A stretch of 64,000 nucleotides of DNA from Allolobophora icterica (taxonomy: Eukaryota > Annelida > Clitellata > Crassiclitellata > Lumbricidae): positions 30,607,566 to 30,671,565 of the forward strand of contig OY744617.1 of the NCBI GenBank assembly GCA_963556255.1, read 5' to 3'. The notes under the pieces were generated by a model, which worked only from the letters and a program-made list of their open reading frames with translations, was not told the DNA's origin and made no database searches. Every line of letters begins with the position of its first letter. Position 1 is the first letter of the stretch. The position numbers were made by a program, and so were the translations under genes. This document shows positions 30,918-41,530 of this stretch, piece after piece.

Positions 30918-33761
30918 ATGACGGAACACGTGGGTAAATCGAATGAAGAAATGGCATCTTGGTTCATCGCTAGCACTTGCCAATTACTTCCAAAGTCAAA
31001 TCCTCTTGTCTCTGATCATATGCATAACTTAATACCGTCCAGGAGCAATCCACCAAATGACTATTTAATTTTTTGTGGTAGCCATGCTGAGTTCTTTATC
31101 GAACCGCCGAATACTTGCATTGACGACGTAGATGTCTTGATCGCCAGTGCTAACGAGCTGGTCTTCAGTGGCGACTTTCCAGTGTTGCCAAGGGATTTGA
31201 GTGGCCTAGCAGATAGAATCAAGTGCTTCAAGATTGAACCATACCATGGGTTTCCAGGATTTCTTCAATTACGATATTTCGGGAAAATGAACTATAATTG
31301 GAAATATAAAAACTACGAATTTATGAATACATCTCTTTCAAACAACTACGCGAGGCTAAATATGGATGGTGTTGCAAATAACTATTACCCTGGTCTACTC
31401 CTAAGAAAGGCCTGGCCAAAAATCATTAGTGGTCCAGCAATTAAGCATCGACTCGAAATTACGCTTCATGGTCATTCTTTCATACGCGATTTCGTCCGCA
31501 GTATGTGGTGCCCACAATGGCCAAAAGAAGCCCAAGGTTGGCTTAAACGACCTAGGAATAATGGATGGCCGACCATTGACACAATCGCTGAGGTGACTCA
31601 AAATGGTTGTCATATTGTTTTCGTTAAGCATCGTTCTTGCAGAGACGATATACTACAGTGGAGATTTTCATTCTCGTTGGCGGAAATAATTTTACTTCAG
31701 AGTTGGACTCAAATTCAACAGATTGTCTACCATTTGTTGAGATTCTTCTGCAAGAGAGAATTAATACAAAAGGATTGTCCAAAGGAGGATGAGGTTCTCT
31801 GTCCGTATCATTTAAAGACGCTGATGTTATGGACTTGTGAAGTGATGTCGCCGGAATGGTGGAATTCCTCTTCTGCTATATCGATCTGCTGTGAGTTATT
31901 GAAAAAGCTTTCAGACTGGCTAAAGAAGAGGCACTGTCCGAATTATTTTATTCCTGAAGCAAATTTGTTTCATAAAGCATCGAGCTTCACAAACCATGAG
32001 AAGACCGAAAAACGACTAAATGAATTCCGAAATTGTAGCATTCTCTGTGATTGGTTCTTTGAAAATTACATACTGCCGTTCATTCGGAGACACATCGAGC
32101 TTAAAAGCACATTGGAGGTAATGCCACACTTAGTGGATTTCATGCTGTCTCTCTTTGAGTTTAGGAAAGTGACTGAGTCAGAATCATTGGATTTATACTT
32201 TTATCACACATTCTCATATTCACATGACTACAGTCGTCGTTTAATAAAAGGTGGAAGAAGTTCAGGACTGCGCGAGAGGTTTGTATCGAGACATAGTGGA
32301 AAATTTTATGAATCGTTAGCACGAGTGATAGAGCTTCCAACAATACAGAACGTCTTATGTTTCACGTACTATGACACCCTACTGTTTATTTTGCATACAG
32401 CGTATGGTTTAAGCTGCGGAGAGATTTCCTGGGATAGCAGTCTCTTTGTTGAATTTGTCAATGGAATTTCAATGCAACCAAAAAATGTAAGGTCTCAGTA
32501 TAATAACTTTCCGAAAGCGTACACAGCACAAAGTTGTCTGTTTCAATTTCTGCGTGCTCAGGGTCTCATGCAAAATTTAACTGGATCAAATAGTCGTCCA
32601 GAATTTCAACTACTGTCTCTCATGTCAAAAGAGTTTCTTAGAAGAGCTTTAGGACACGAAGGGTCTAAATGCAACGGAATTGCTCCTGCAGCTTTGGCCT
32701 ATCTAGCTGCTATCCACTTTGCCAGATCAGAACACCAACTAGCAATACGCTTCTGCTTGTCAGTTCTCATGGATCAGACTTCCCAAGGGGATAAGGAGAC
32801 ACTGAATGCAGGTTGTTTGTTGTTTATTGACGATGTCGCAAGAATCGTTGGATTGTGTGTGCTTCAGAAGAAGATTACTGACAATAGTCTTCATTACACT
32901 GGCAGGCGGCTTTATCTTGATCTGCGTCTTTCACCCGAGATCTTTGCTCATTATTTAACTTCATTATCTGCCGAAAAAATACCCAAAAATTTATATTTTC
33001 ATCATGACTTGCCGGACTCAGCATTTCCTATGGACGAATATTTGAAGGCTTTAATAAAACCGAAATGCATTGTTGCGATTGCTACCAGACATATCGTTTA
33101 TCACAAAACTGATGCATTAACGGAAACCGAGACTTCAAGTGTGAATCCTTTGATAGTCAAAGAAACAATAATTGATATTCTAATGGAATATGCTCTAGAA
33201 AATATGATTTCATTCTACAATGTGATTCGCAAAGACTTTGGCATCCAGTGCAACACAGCTGATTGCTATCGTGCTTTGTACCTTTACAAGTGTCGCCAAT
33301 ACGATAAAGTGCAGTATTTGTGTGAGCTAATTCTTCAAGGGCCTGATCTGCAGAGCCATCTGAAGAAATTTTCATTTGCGAATGTTTTATTGTCGCCACC
33401 ACTAGATTCATTTTTCGATAGAGACGTACAGTCGTTACTTGGATTCCAGACAATGTTTTATTATTTATCACCTTCGAATGACGCTATGGGCAACGTTGAG
33501 TCAATGTTTGAAAAGTGTGCGTACTATGATAGGCCTAGGCATGATTTCTATTTTCTTCGCTATCGTTACTACATTAAAAACCACTATTTTCTTGGAAGAT
33601 ATTTTCTTGCAAAATATTTGAAAGTCAGATGTTATATTGATTGCAATCTTCCGTATTCAGAAGCATTGACTGAATTTACTGCTCAGGAAACAAATCTTCC
33701 GTTTGAACACACCATTCGCAGATTTCTTCTACGAAAGCTTCGTAGGCCTATCAAAAAATAG
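30918..33761 (+). CDS. Mab-21/cGAS-like nucleotidyltransferase protein
   Basis: A 947-residue ORF. The N-terminal third matches the Mab-21 fold. A nucleotidyltransferase loop CGSHAEFF (Gly54-Ser55) is followed by IDDVDVLI (Asp70, Asp72), and RDFVRSMWCPQWP supplies a third acidic residue (Asp191). The helical half has GWPTIDTIAEV, GCHIVFVKH, WRFSFSLAE, YHLLRFF, YHLKTLMLW and CPNYFIPEANLF, a signature of large invertebrate Mab-21-like proteins. The C-terminal 550 residues are unassigned and mostly helical in character. The family includes cGAS-like receptors that make cyclic-dinucleotide signals after nucleic-acid sensing, but many members have no known ligand. The frame is also open 20 codons upstream through an ATG repeat (MMMIMTMMM). 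I prefer 30,918 because a splice-acceptor-like sequence directly precedes it. No intron interrupts the ORF. Confidence 0.85.
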   Translation: MTEHVGKSNEEMASWFIASTCQLLPKSNPLVSDHMHNLIPSRSNPPNDYLIFCGSHAEFFIEPPNTCIDDVDVLIASANELVFSGDFPVLPRDLSGLADRIKCFKIEPYHGFPGFLQLRYFGKMNYNWKYKNYEFMNTSLSNNYARLNMDGVANNYYPGLLLRKAWPKIISGPAIKHRLEITLHGHSFIRDFVRSMWCPQWPKEAQGWLKRPRNNGWPTIDTIAEVTQNGCHIVFVKHRSCRDDILQWRFSFSLAEIILLQSWTQIQQIVYHLLRFFCKRELIQKDCPKEDEVLCPYHLKTLMLWTCEVMSPEWWNSSSAISICCELLKKLSDWLKKRHCPNYFIPEANLFHKASSFTNHEKTEKRLNEFRNCSILCDWFFENYILPFIRRHIELKSTLEVMPHLVDFMLSLFEFRKVTESESLDLYFYHTFSYSHDYSRRLIKGGRSSGLRERFVSRHSGKFYESLARVIELPTIQNVLCFTYYDTLLFILHTAYGLSCGEISWDSSLFVEFVNGISMQPKNVRSQYNNFPKAYTAQSCLFQFLRAQGLMQNLTGSNSRPEFQLLSLMSKEFLRRALGHEGSKCNGIAPAALAYLAAIHFARSEHQLAIRFCLSVLMDQTSQGDKETLNAGCLLFIDDVARIVGLCVLQKKITDNSLHYTGRRLYLDLRLSPEIFAHYLTSLSAEKIPKNLYFHHDLPDSAFPMDEYLKALIKPKCIVAIATRHIVYHKTDALTETETSSVNPLIVKETIIDILMEYALENMISFYNVIRKDFGIQCNTADCYRALYLYKCRQYDKVQYLCELILQGPDLQSHLKKFSFANVLLSPPLDSFFDRDVQSLLGFQTMFYYLSPSNDAMGNVESMFEKCAYYDRPRHDFYFLRYRYYIKNHYFLGRYFLAKYLKVRCYIDCNLPYSEALTEFTAQETNLPFEHTIRRFLLRKLRRPIKK

Positions 33762-34000
33762 TTCAAGATTTTCATTGTATCAGTGACCACATTGGGTTTT
33801 CATATGAAGTTTGCTTTCCGTGATATGTGATTCTGAAGAATGAAACTTGCTACTAAAGCATTGCTGCGTGATCCGGCTATCGCTTGAGACCCAATACATA
33901 GCCTTGAAAGTTTTTGCCGTTCTAGTGTGGAGACTTGGAAAAAACGTCTACTTCGCCACGTCAGTGTGGCGCGATTCGAAAGTCGCATGATAGGGTCTGC
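33762..34000. other. Downstream of the Mab-21-like gene
   Basis: No clear polyadenylation signal. Reads weakly as decayed coding sequence (ETWKKRLLRHVSVARFESR). It runs directly into copy B, so it may belong to the duplicated unit whose left end is outside the window. Confidence 0.35.
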
Positions 34001-34480
34001 TATCCAAACAGTAAGAAAGTTTCATCGCAATTAAGAAGAGGTCGTTCCCGCATATGTGCGCTGCAACAATGGGAGGAAGGCATTTGAAGAAGCGTTGCAG
34101 CACCACAGTATGGCTGTCCGGTTTCTAAGACATCTTTGGTGTCGGCAACACTCGAGCTGAGAGTTGCCTGTTCTAAAAACCAGAAATAAGTTGCTTTTTA
34201 CTCCACAGTAGGTTCCGGTTCATCCTCAGTGCCGTCTTCTTCAACCTCTGCTCCACAGATCGAAATGCTACGTGGGACTCCGGAGCCCGTGATTCTCAGA
34301 GAGACACTCTGAGTGCGACTTTATTTTCTCAGCCTTTCAGGAAGCTTCTTCTATATGTGCGGCAATGATTTTCCAGCCATTCAAGAAGCACCCAAATGAG
34401 AATGAACTGTTGTACGATTTCATGCGTTCTTCGAAAGTTAATAGTTATATCACATTTCGTGACATTACATTACGGTAAAA

Positions 34481-34795
34481 CTCGCTCCATAAGAAACCCT
34501 AAAGAATAGGTTTAACATCTTCCAGAAGCGGTACTGGAAGAGAAGCATGAGCATTGTCTACAATGCCCAGGTATCTAACGCTGAAGTATGTAGACGCACA
34601 GGGTCGACCTCTATCGCAGAGATGATCAAGACAAAGACAGTCGATCACACAAAACATTTTTCTGTCAGATTGGACCCTGCTCGAGCTCTGCGAACGATCA
34701 GTGCCGTAGCGAGGGATGTTCCAGCGGTACAATGGAACAGGGCGCAATTTTTGCGACGAAATGATTTAATTATTAAACTAATTACCTTATCTTGA
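34481..34795 (+). pseudogene. LINE RT C-terminal relic (paralogue of 481-753)
   Basis: Contains QKRYWKRSMSIVYNAQVSN, EVCRRTGSTS and DPARALRTIS. The frame is slightly longer than in copy A because of a 10-bp difference near 34,720. Confidence 0.6.
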
Positions 34796-34861
34796 AATAT
34801 AATATCCATTTGCAATGAAATAAATGTGATAAAATTAAGTGACAACAAATAAAAGTATATG

Positions 34862-34965
<104 letters not shown>

Positions 34966-35166
34966 CTTTATTAATTGAAACTGAGAAGTACGCAGTAAGA
35001 TTACACTGACATTTGATTCTGGGTCACGCTGCATCAAAGTCAGTGCTGATGGATGCTAGTAATTCAAACCGATCCAATGTCTTTAACTTAGACGACTTTC
35101 TATTGGAAAGTAGTCAGTAACCTTAAACCGTTGGAGAAGTATACCGAACTCCGATTGGCGAGGAAA

Positions 35167-35272
<106 letters not shown>

Positions 35273-35674
35273 GAAGTATACAACAGGAGCAAGATGGTAG
35301 GGGATTTTGAGCAAGTCCTTCACTCACCATTACTTGGTCATTCGGTAGCGGCGCTTAATAAATGCATAATGATAATAATGAAGAAATCGACAGGAGCAAG
35401 ATGCCGAGGGCTGTTAAGGGATGGTCAAATCATGCGATGGTATATCTATCGTCGTAACATCGTAGAATCGGCAAACGAGAAAACGGCTTTATTGGAACAC
35501 GCAACATGCAAGTCACGTATGCAATTTCTGTGGTTCGATGAGGCTCTCCCTAGAAACTAGAAGACATTAACATCCGCTACGCAAAAATAGCACAACATTT
35601 CATAGGCTTCGCATATGCCACTGCTCTTGACGCCTTCTAAAACCATGTGGTGAAGTGTTGGTGGTGCAGGGTAA
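35273..35674. other. Unique paralogous block with short ORF
   Basis: Matches 5,033-5,440. The 42-codon frame 35,432-35,560 (MRWYIYRRNIVES to DEALPRN) is the counterpart of 5,197-5,325. Confidence 0.45.
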
Positions 35675-35683
35675 CCGAATGAA

Positions 35684-36109
35684 CAGTGTTTAATCTAGAC
35701 ACCTTTTGAGGGGGAAAATTTCCCCCCCCCCAGGATTTATGTTCCCCCAGAGGCCAGCAATATTTGAATGTAGACACCTGTTTTGGGGGAAAATCCCCCT
35801 CCAGGATACATGTTGCGCTCCCCCCCCAGAGACGAGTAATATAAGAATAAAATAAGACAATAAGATATGTGAAAATTTTTAAGAGATGAATTCCTGAAAA
35901 AGGTCGTCAAATTTTTGAGTTTCCGACGAAAGTGTGATGAATTACTAAAAAATTTAAAAAAGGTTATCAACTTTTTTAAAGATGAAATTCCCAAAAAATA
36001 TTTTTGAGTTTTTGACGTTGGAACACGGAGGATGAAATATCCCCAAAAAGGTCGCCCTTGTTGGTCCCCCCGACAAACCTTGTTTCCCTCTCTTCTAGAT
36101 TAAACACTG
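35684..36109. mobile_element. MITE with CAGTGTTTAATCTAGA ends, copy 1
   Basis: Perfect inverted ends CAGTGTTTAATCTAGA and TCTAGATTAAACACTG. Flanked by 9-bp repeats CCGAATGAA. Copy A has the empty site at 5,441-5,449. The interior has C-runs and repeated AAAAAGGT-TCAA motifs, no ORF. A related copy lies at 63,203. Confidence 0.93.
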
Positions 36110-36272
36110 CCGAATGAATGGAGCGCTCGCCTTGTAACGCAGAGAGTATGATTTCGAGCCTCCGCTACCGTGGTCACTGTGTACGATCCCTGAGCAAGTC
36201 CTTCACTCACAGTTGATCACAGCCATCTATTGATGTTTGGTCATTAGATTGTGGCTTTTTATAAATGTGTTA
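36110..36272 (+). repeat. tRNA-derived SINE (paralogue of 5,436)
   Basis: Contains GAGCGCTCGCCTTGTAAC and the body CCTGAGCAAGTCCTTCACTC. Its 5' end is split off by the MITE. Confidence 0.65.
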
Positions 36273-36274
36273 TA

Positions 36275-36276
36275 GT

Positions 36277-36333
<57 letters not shown>

Positions 36334-36380
36334 TATAATAATAACAATAATAATAAAAGTAGTAGCAGTTGTAGTAGTAA

Positions 36381-36455
<75 letters not shown>

Positions 36456-36458
36456 CAA

Positions 36459-36497
<39 letters not shown>

Positions 36498-36524
36498 CAA
36501 TAATAATAATAATAACAATAATGA

Positions 36525-36598
<74 letters not shown>

Positions 36599-36600
36599 TA

Positions 36601-36637
<37 letters not shown>

Positions 36638-36660
36638 TAAATAATAATAATAACAACAAT
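36275..36660 (+). repeat. Compound (AAT)-(AGT)-(AAT)-(ACT)-(AAT) microsatellite
   Basis: About 385 bp in which the repeat unit changes from AGT to its complement ACT within one array. Long Asn/Ser or Val/Leu ORFs here are artefacts. Confidence 0.95.
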
Positions 36661-36940
36661 ACGCCACTGTTATTGACACCCTGGCAGAATCATACCGCAC
36701 CAGATCAGCTGAGGTTGCAGGGGCTGCTGCCGAGATAGCAGCTGATAGAAAAACATCCAAATATACTGCCATTTTGTCATCATATTGCTTTGTGCCTTGG
36801 CCTTTGAAACTCTGGGTCCAATAAACCAGGAAGGCCTCGCACTGATCAACCTCCTCGGCTACCGCCTGGCCCAAAATAATATCAGGGGACAATGCCCCCC
36901 TAATTTTTGAACTCCCGAGGGATCATATGTACCTCGGGGA
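36661..36940 (+). mobile_element. RLE-LINE tail 1 in copy B microsatellite
   Basis: The frame reads IDTLAESYRTRSAEVAGAA, then AEIAADRKTSKYTAILSSY. After a frameshift it reads ETLGPINQEGLALINLLGYR. This matches the nuclease-domain end of the full-length element (DTFAASY...AGAAAEKAA...KY...ETSG). It ends in the stem-loop 36,914-36,938 and an A-rich run. Copy A has only a short microsatellite here. Confidence 0.85.
36914..36938 (+). other. 3' stem-loop of RLE-LINE tail 1
   Basis: CCCGAGG, loop GATCATATGTA, CCTCGGG. Confidence 0.8.
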
Positions 36941-36972
36941 AAAAGCAACAATAATAATGATAATAATAATAA

Positions 36973-37243
36973 TGGCCATTGCCTTCGAGACACTCGGGGA
37001 AATGAAATGCCGCCGGGATCAGTTTCCTTCGAGAGGTTGGTCGGCGACTCGCGGCCATCTCTGGGGAGCCGCGAGAGGTTACGTTCCTCTTCCAGCGCCT
37101 TTCCCCCTGTATTCAGCGCTATAATGCTATCGCTTTTCGCGGTACGCTCAATGACTTAGCAGAGTACGAAGTCTGATTTCCTGGAAATAACAATAAATAG
37201 TTCAATATCTAAGTTCCCGAGGGATCATTTGTACCTTGGGGCA
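36973..37243 (+). mobile_element. RLE-LINE tail 2 in copy B microsatellite
   Basis: Begins with AIAFETLGEM. After a frameshift it reads LREVGRRLAAISGEPREVT, then FLFQRLSPCIQRYNAIAF. This is the conserved C-terminal end of RLE-type LINE proteins. It is more 5'-truncated than tail 1 and follows it directly in the same orientation, separated by AAT units. It ends in a stem-loop at 37,216-37,240 (CCCGAGG, 11-nt loop, CCTTGGG). Confidence 0.85.
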
Positions 37244-37244
37244 T

Positions 37245-37615
<371 letters not shown>

Positions 37616-37681
37616 AGTAGTATTAGTGAATTCCTGGGGCTTTTAGTACACATTTTATCATTTTCCTTCCCTTCATTTACC

Positions 37682-37840
37682 ACTTGGGACTCGGTAGCTG
37701 AATTATTGAAGCGTTCGGCCTATAATTCGGAGAGTACGGGGCTCGAGCCTCCCCACCCCCCGAGGTGGTCACTGTTTTAGGACCTTGAGCAAGTCCCTGA
37801 GTCACTACCTACAATTGCTCAGCGCCATCGATGTTCTGTA
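37682..37840 (+). repeat. tRNA-derived SINE (paralogue of 5,735)
   Basis: GGTAGCTGAATTATTGAAGC head, GGGGCTCGAGCCTCC B-box region and GACCTTGAGCAAGTCC body. Confidence 0.65.
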
Positions 37841-37934
37841 GTATGTTCGTTTGTGCACTTCTCTACATTGTAAAGAATGCACTATCAAATACAGTTGCAC
37901 TGAAGTAATCTTCATTCAAATTGTGGATACAAGG

Positions 37935-38290
37935 TTAATATTGTTTTGCAGCTCCACTGTGGCTGTCCAGCGTCGTGGCTCACTTCGCTCTGCAGCGCAG
38001 GCTGAGATCCTTGTCGTGGACTGCTATACAGCAACACCGTGCTTTCTGTGTCTCTGGCCCAGCGACCTGGAATGGGCTCCCAGTAGCGCTGCGCCTGACC
38101 CAAATCGATTGCTCTTCTCTGTTCCACTCTTGCCTTAAGACTGTCTTGTTTGACCGGGGTTGGACTGGGAGCGCTCATGAGTAGATAACCTTGAAGGGGC
38201 GGTATATAAGACCTCGGTAATAATAATAAAAATAATATAAAAAAAATAATAATAAAAATAACAATAATAATAATAATAGTAATAACAATA
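37935..38290 (+). mobile_element. L2-like LINE tail (paralogue of 5,990)
   Basis: Frame: GSLRSAAQ, QQHRAFCVSGPATWNGLPV, LKTVLF. Ends GGGCGGTATATAAGACC followed by an interrupted AAT tract. A short deletion removes the VPRAR segment. Confidence 0.8.
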
Positions 38291-38944
38291 ATTGTATTGC
38301 ATTTTCATATTTGTAAATGGGCCTCTAGTGGGCCTATAGGGTGAACCGTTCAGAGGCGCTCCCAGTGCGCAAGGCCACAAGAGAAGAAATAATTCTTGAG
38401 AAATGCAATATAATTCTATAATCTATTTCTGTAATTTCGTCTAGAGTAAATCTATTCTATAAATCTATTCTGTCGATTTTTAATTTTTAAATAAATTAAC
38501 AGTGATAATAATTGTAATTGAAATTGGACATTTACATGAAGAACATACCAAGCAGAGGATCTTTCTACGCTAGCGTTAGATGTCGTCAAGAACAACAATA
38601 TGGCGTCAGTTAACAAAGCAATATTACAAAACAATGGTACATCAGGTAAAAATGCAATTCAAAAGGTAAACGGTAGCATTTCAAAAGGTAGAAGCTAAGA
38701 TGATAATTCAAAAGATACAAAGATAATTCAAAAGATAAAAAGGTGAATCAAAAGGTTAAATGTAAGTATTTCCTAACTTGACCCTTGAAGTGCAGCTGAA
38801 CACGATCAACTGACTTATGACGGCACAAGACAAATTGTGAAACGACTAAGAATCTAGACTCACTGTGATGAAATTTGGCCTTGATATAAGGTCATCTGGT
38901 TAGATGAGTTGACAAAAGTACATGTCAGATAATCAGTATAGTTA
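38291..38944. other. AT-rich unique block (paralogue of 6,362-7,030)
   Basis: No gene recognised. Shares the AATTCAAAAGAT short tandem repeat. Confidence 0.5.
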
Positions 38945-39335
38945 GTTCTATATACATTTAGTGCAAACGATATCAGTCGACGACCTTTACATACATCTAA
39001 AACTGCACATGACACCAGTAGATGACTTGTATACATCTAATGCAATTGACTATAATGACTTTTGTATACATCTAATGCAAGTGACACCAGTAGATGACTT
39101 TGTATATATCTAATGCAAATGCCTATATGACTTCTGCATACATCTAATGCAAATGACATCAGTGGATGACTTTGTATGCATCTAATGCAAATGACTAATG
39201 ACTTCTGTAAACATCTAATGCAAGTGACATCAGTAGATGATTTTCTATACATCTAATACAAATGACTATTTGATTTCTGTATTCATCTAATGCAAGTGAC
39301 ATCAGCAGATGACTTCTGCGTACATCTAATGTCCC
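38945..39335 (+). repeat. Expanded CATCTAATGCAA minisatellite
   Basis: About 390 bp against 230 bp in copy A, with alternating CATCTAATGCAA and ATGACTTCTGTA-type phrases. Confidence 0.8.
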
Positions 39336-39644
39336 TTTGTCATCATCGGATGACTAAGGTTCAGATGAATACCTATGTGCAGAAGAATGTGACCTTTCTG
39401 TGGCATTGTTTTCCCTTTCAGCTGGACATCTCTTCCCCCCCCTTTCCTAGAGAACCACATGGCGCCTACACACTTAGCTTCGACGGCCAAGTCCACGAAT
39501 TCGCGTGATTGATGCTAAGCGGATGGAAATGGTCTGAAGCTCAATTCAGCAGCAGCAGCAGCAACCACAGCAACAGCGGCTGCTGAATCTTTGCTATGAC
39601 TGCTTTGCATGCAACCTTAGTCTCCGCAACCGTCTGTCTATTAA

Positions 39645-40207
39645 GCTGTGTATCTGTCTGTGGCTGTCCGACTGTCTGGCTGTGTATGTGTGTATACGTG
39701 TCTTTGCCTGCCTTTCTGCCAGCGTGTCTGTATGAGTCTGCCTGTCCGCTTGCCTTCCTATCTGTCTGTTCGTATATTTGTCTGCCTACTTTTCGCTGTG
39801 TATGTGCTTGCTTGCCTGTCTGCCAGTTTGTATAGATGAGTTTGTTTCTGGCAATCTGTCTGTCTGTCTGTCTGCTTGCATTCTATCAGAATGTATGCGT
39901 ATGCCTGTCCGTTTGATTGCATGTGTTTGTGAGCATATCTGCCAGAGTGCCTGTCGGCTTATCTGTCTGCCTGCCTGTCTGTCTGTGTACCTGTCTGCTT
40001 GTCTGCCTATCTGCCTGTTTGTCTACCTGTCTTTCTGCTTATCTGTCTGTCTGCATGTTTGTCTGACTGCTTATCAACCTGGCTGTCTACCTGTCTGCCT
40101 GTCAGTCTGTCTACCTATCTGGATGCCTGCCTGTCTGTCTGCCTGTGTATCTGTCTGTCTGACTGCCTGTCTGCCTCTCTGTCTGTCTATATGTCTGTGT
40201 GTCTGAC
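39645..40207 (+). repeat. (CTGT)n/(CTGC)n tract (paralogue of 7,541)
   Basis: Degenerate tetranucleotide repeat, slightly shorter than in copy A. ORFs are artefacts. Confidence 0.9.
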
Positions 40208-40638
40208 TACTACTCCGAGATCTATCTCGTTCTCTCTCCCTGAATAGGATTTAATTAAGATGCCGAGTAATCCGTCATTTTTCTTGTCGAGCGTTTAGGT
40301 TCTCGGCACCATATTTAACCCCTATAACCCTGCGGCGGGGATGAGTGGGGAGCAAAGGGTGAGAGGACGCTAGCCGACACCCCGCCTTCCTTCCCCCAGC
40401 CTCTGTGTCCGATCAGCATCTTCCGTGAAGGACGACAACTTCATCCATCAACGCTAGGACTTCCGTTCAACACCTTGCGCCATCTCGCAGACAATAAACA
40501 ATTGCTTGCACAGTGCACATGTATATACATATATGTGCACATATACGCACACACATATATACATATTCATATATAAATAAATATACATACGCATATGTAT
40601 TTATACAGATACAGTATATACATATATTATCTTAGCCA
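40208..40638. other. Well-conserved unique block (paralogue of 8,169)
   Basis: Few differences from copy A. Precedes the acidic ORF and ends in AT-rich sequence. Confidence 0.4.
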
Positions 40639-40643
40639 TACAA

Positions 40644-40928
40644 ATGAAAGAGCGTGATCAGTGTGTAGAGCACATAATTGAAATGATGAGTTTGAGACTG
40701 AAAGACAGATATCTGAGAAGTCTGAATAGGGAAGAAGTAGAGGAAGAAGAAGAAGAAGAAGATGATGATGATGATGCAATTGATGAAGGTGATGTTGAAG
40801 ATGATGAAGACAAAGAAAATGAAAAAGAAGAAGATGATGACGATGATGATGATGAAGGTGAAGCTGAAAATGAAGGTGCTGAAGGTGAAGATGATGAAGC
40901 TGAAGATGAAGAAGGAGAAGAAGAATGA
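40644..40928 (+). CDS. Hypothetical acidic protein (94 aa)
   Basis: Starts MKERDQCVEHIIEMMSLRLK and DRYLRSLNREEVEEEE, then an Asp/Glu-rich tail encoded by GAA/GAT repeats. The first 34 residues look like a normal amphipathic protein segment and are also present in copy A, where the frame stops early. It is not a family I recognise. It could be a first exon, or chance translation beside a repeat. Confidence 0.3.
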   Translation: MKERDQCVEHIIEMMSLRLKDRYLRSLNREEVEEEEEEEDDDDDAIDEGDVEDDEDKENEKEEDDDDDDDEGEAENEGAEGEDDEAEDEEGEEE

Positions 40929-40974
40929 GAAGAAGAAGCTGTCCCTCAGGCTACTATCACCTATAGAGGCAGCC

Positions 40975-41225
40975 ATCAGCTTGAAGTGCTAGCGGCTTCA
41001 TTTTCCTAACCTCGGCGCATGAGGCGGGTGTCCAGTCCTCTCTCTTGCCGTTTCATCTCCCCACCGACAGTGTATACACTGTACAGTCAGTGTACTCTTA
41101 GATCTGAGTTGGTAAGGGACACCGGAGGAGCAGAAATCTTGCAACAACTTCTACACCGGCAAGGATTTGAACCGCGACCAATCAGTTGACAGTCGAGCAC
41201 ACTAACCACTAGACCAACGTGTATA
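40975..41225 (-). repeat. Asp-tRNA-like SINE (paralogue of 8,925)
   Basis: Minus-strand A box TGGTCTAGTGGTTAGTG and a B-box GGTTCAAATCC, followed by a GTCGGTGGGGAGATGA body. Confidence 0.75.
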
Positions 41226-41464
41226 TAAGAACCTCTTAAAATTGTTTTACCTGTGAGATGTAAGGAACGATTTCAGACAATCTGAAACTTTTCTCGTGTT
41301 TCAGTTCCATTACTAAAGTAAAATGCATTTGTGTAAATCTCCGAAATTTCTCAGCCCCATCCAAAACGACGTCGGGTAGACCAGCTTATTCACCGGTGAT
41401 ATCCCTCTTTTCCGCCGTGCCTAAGCCGGGAGCGCCTTTAAGTAAGGGCGCTATGTCATGTTCA

Positions 41465-41530
<66 letters not shown>

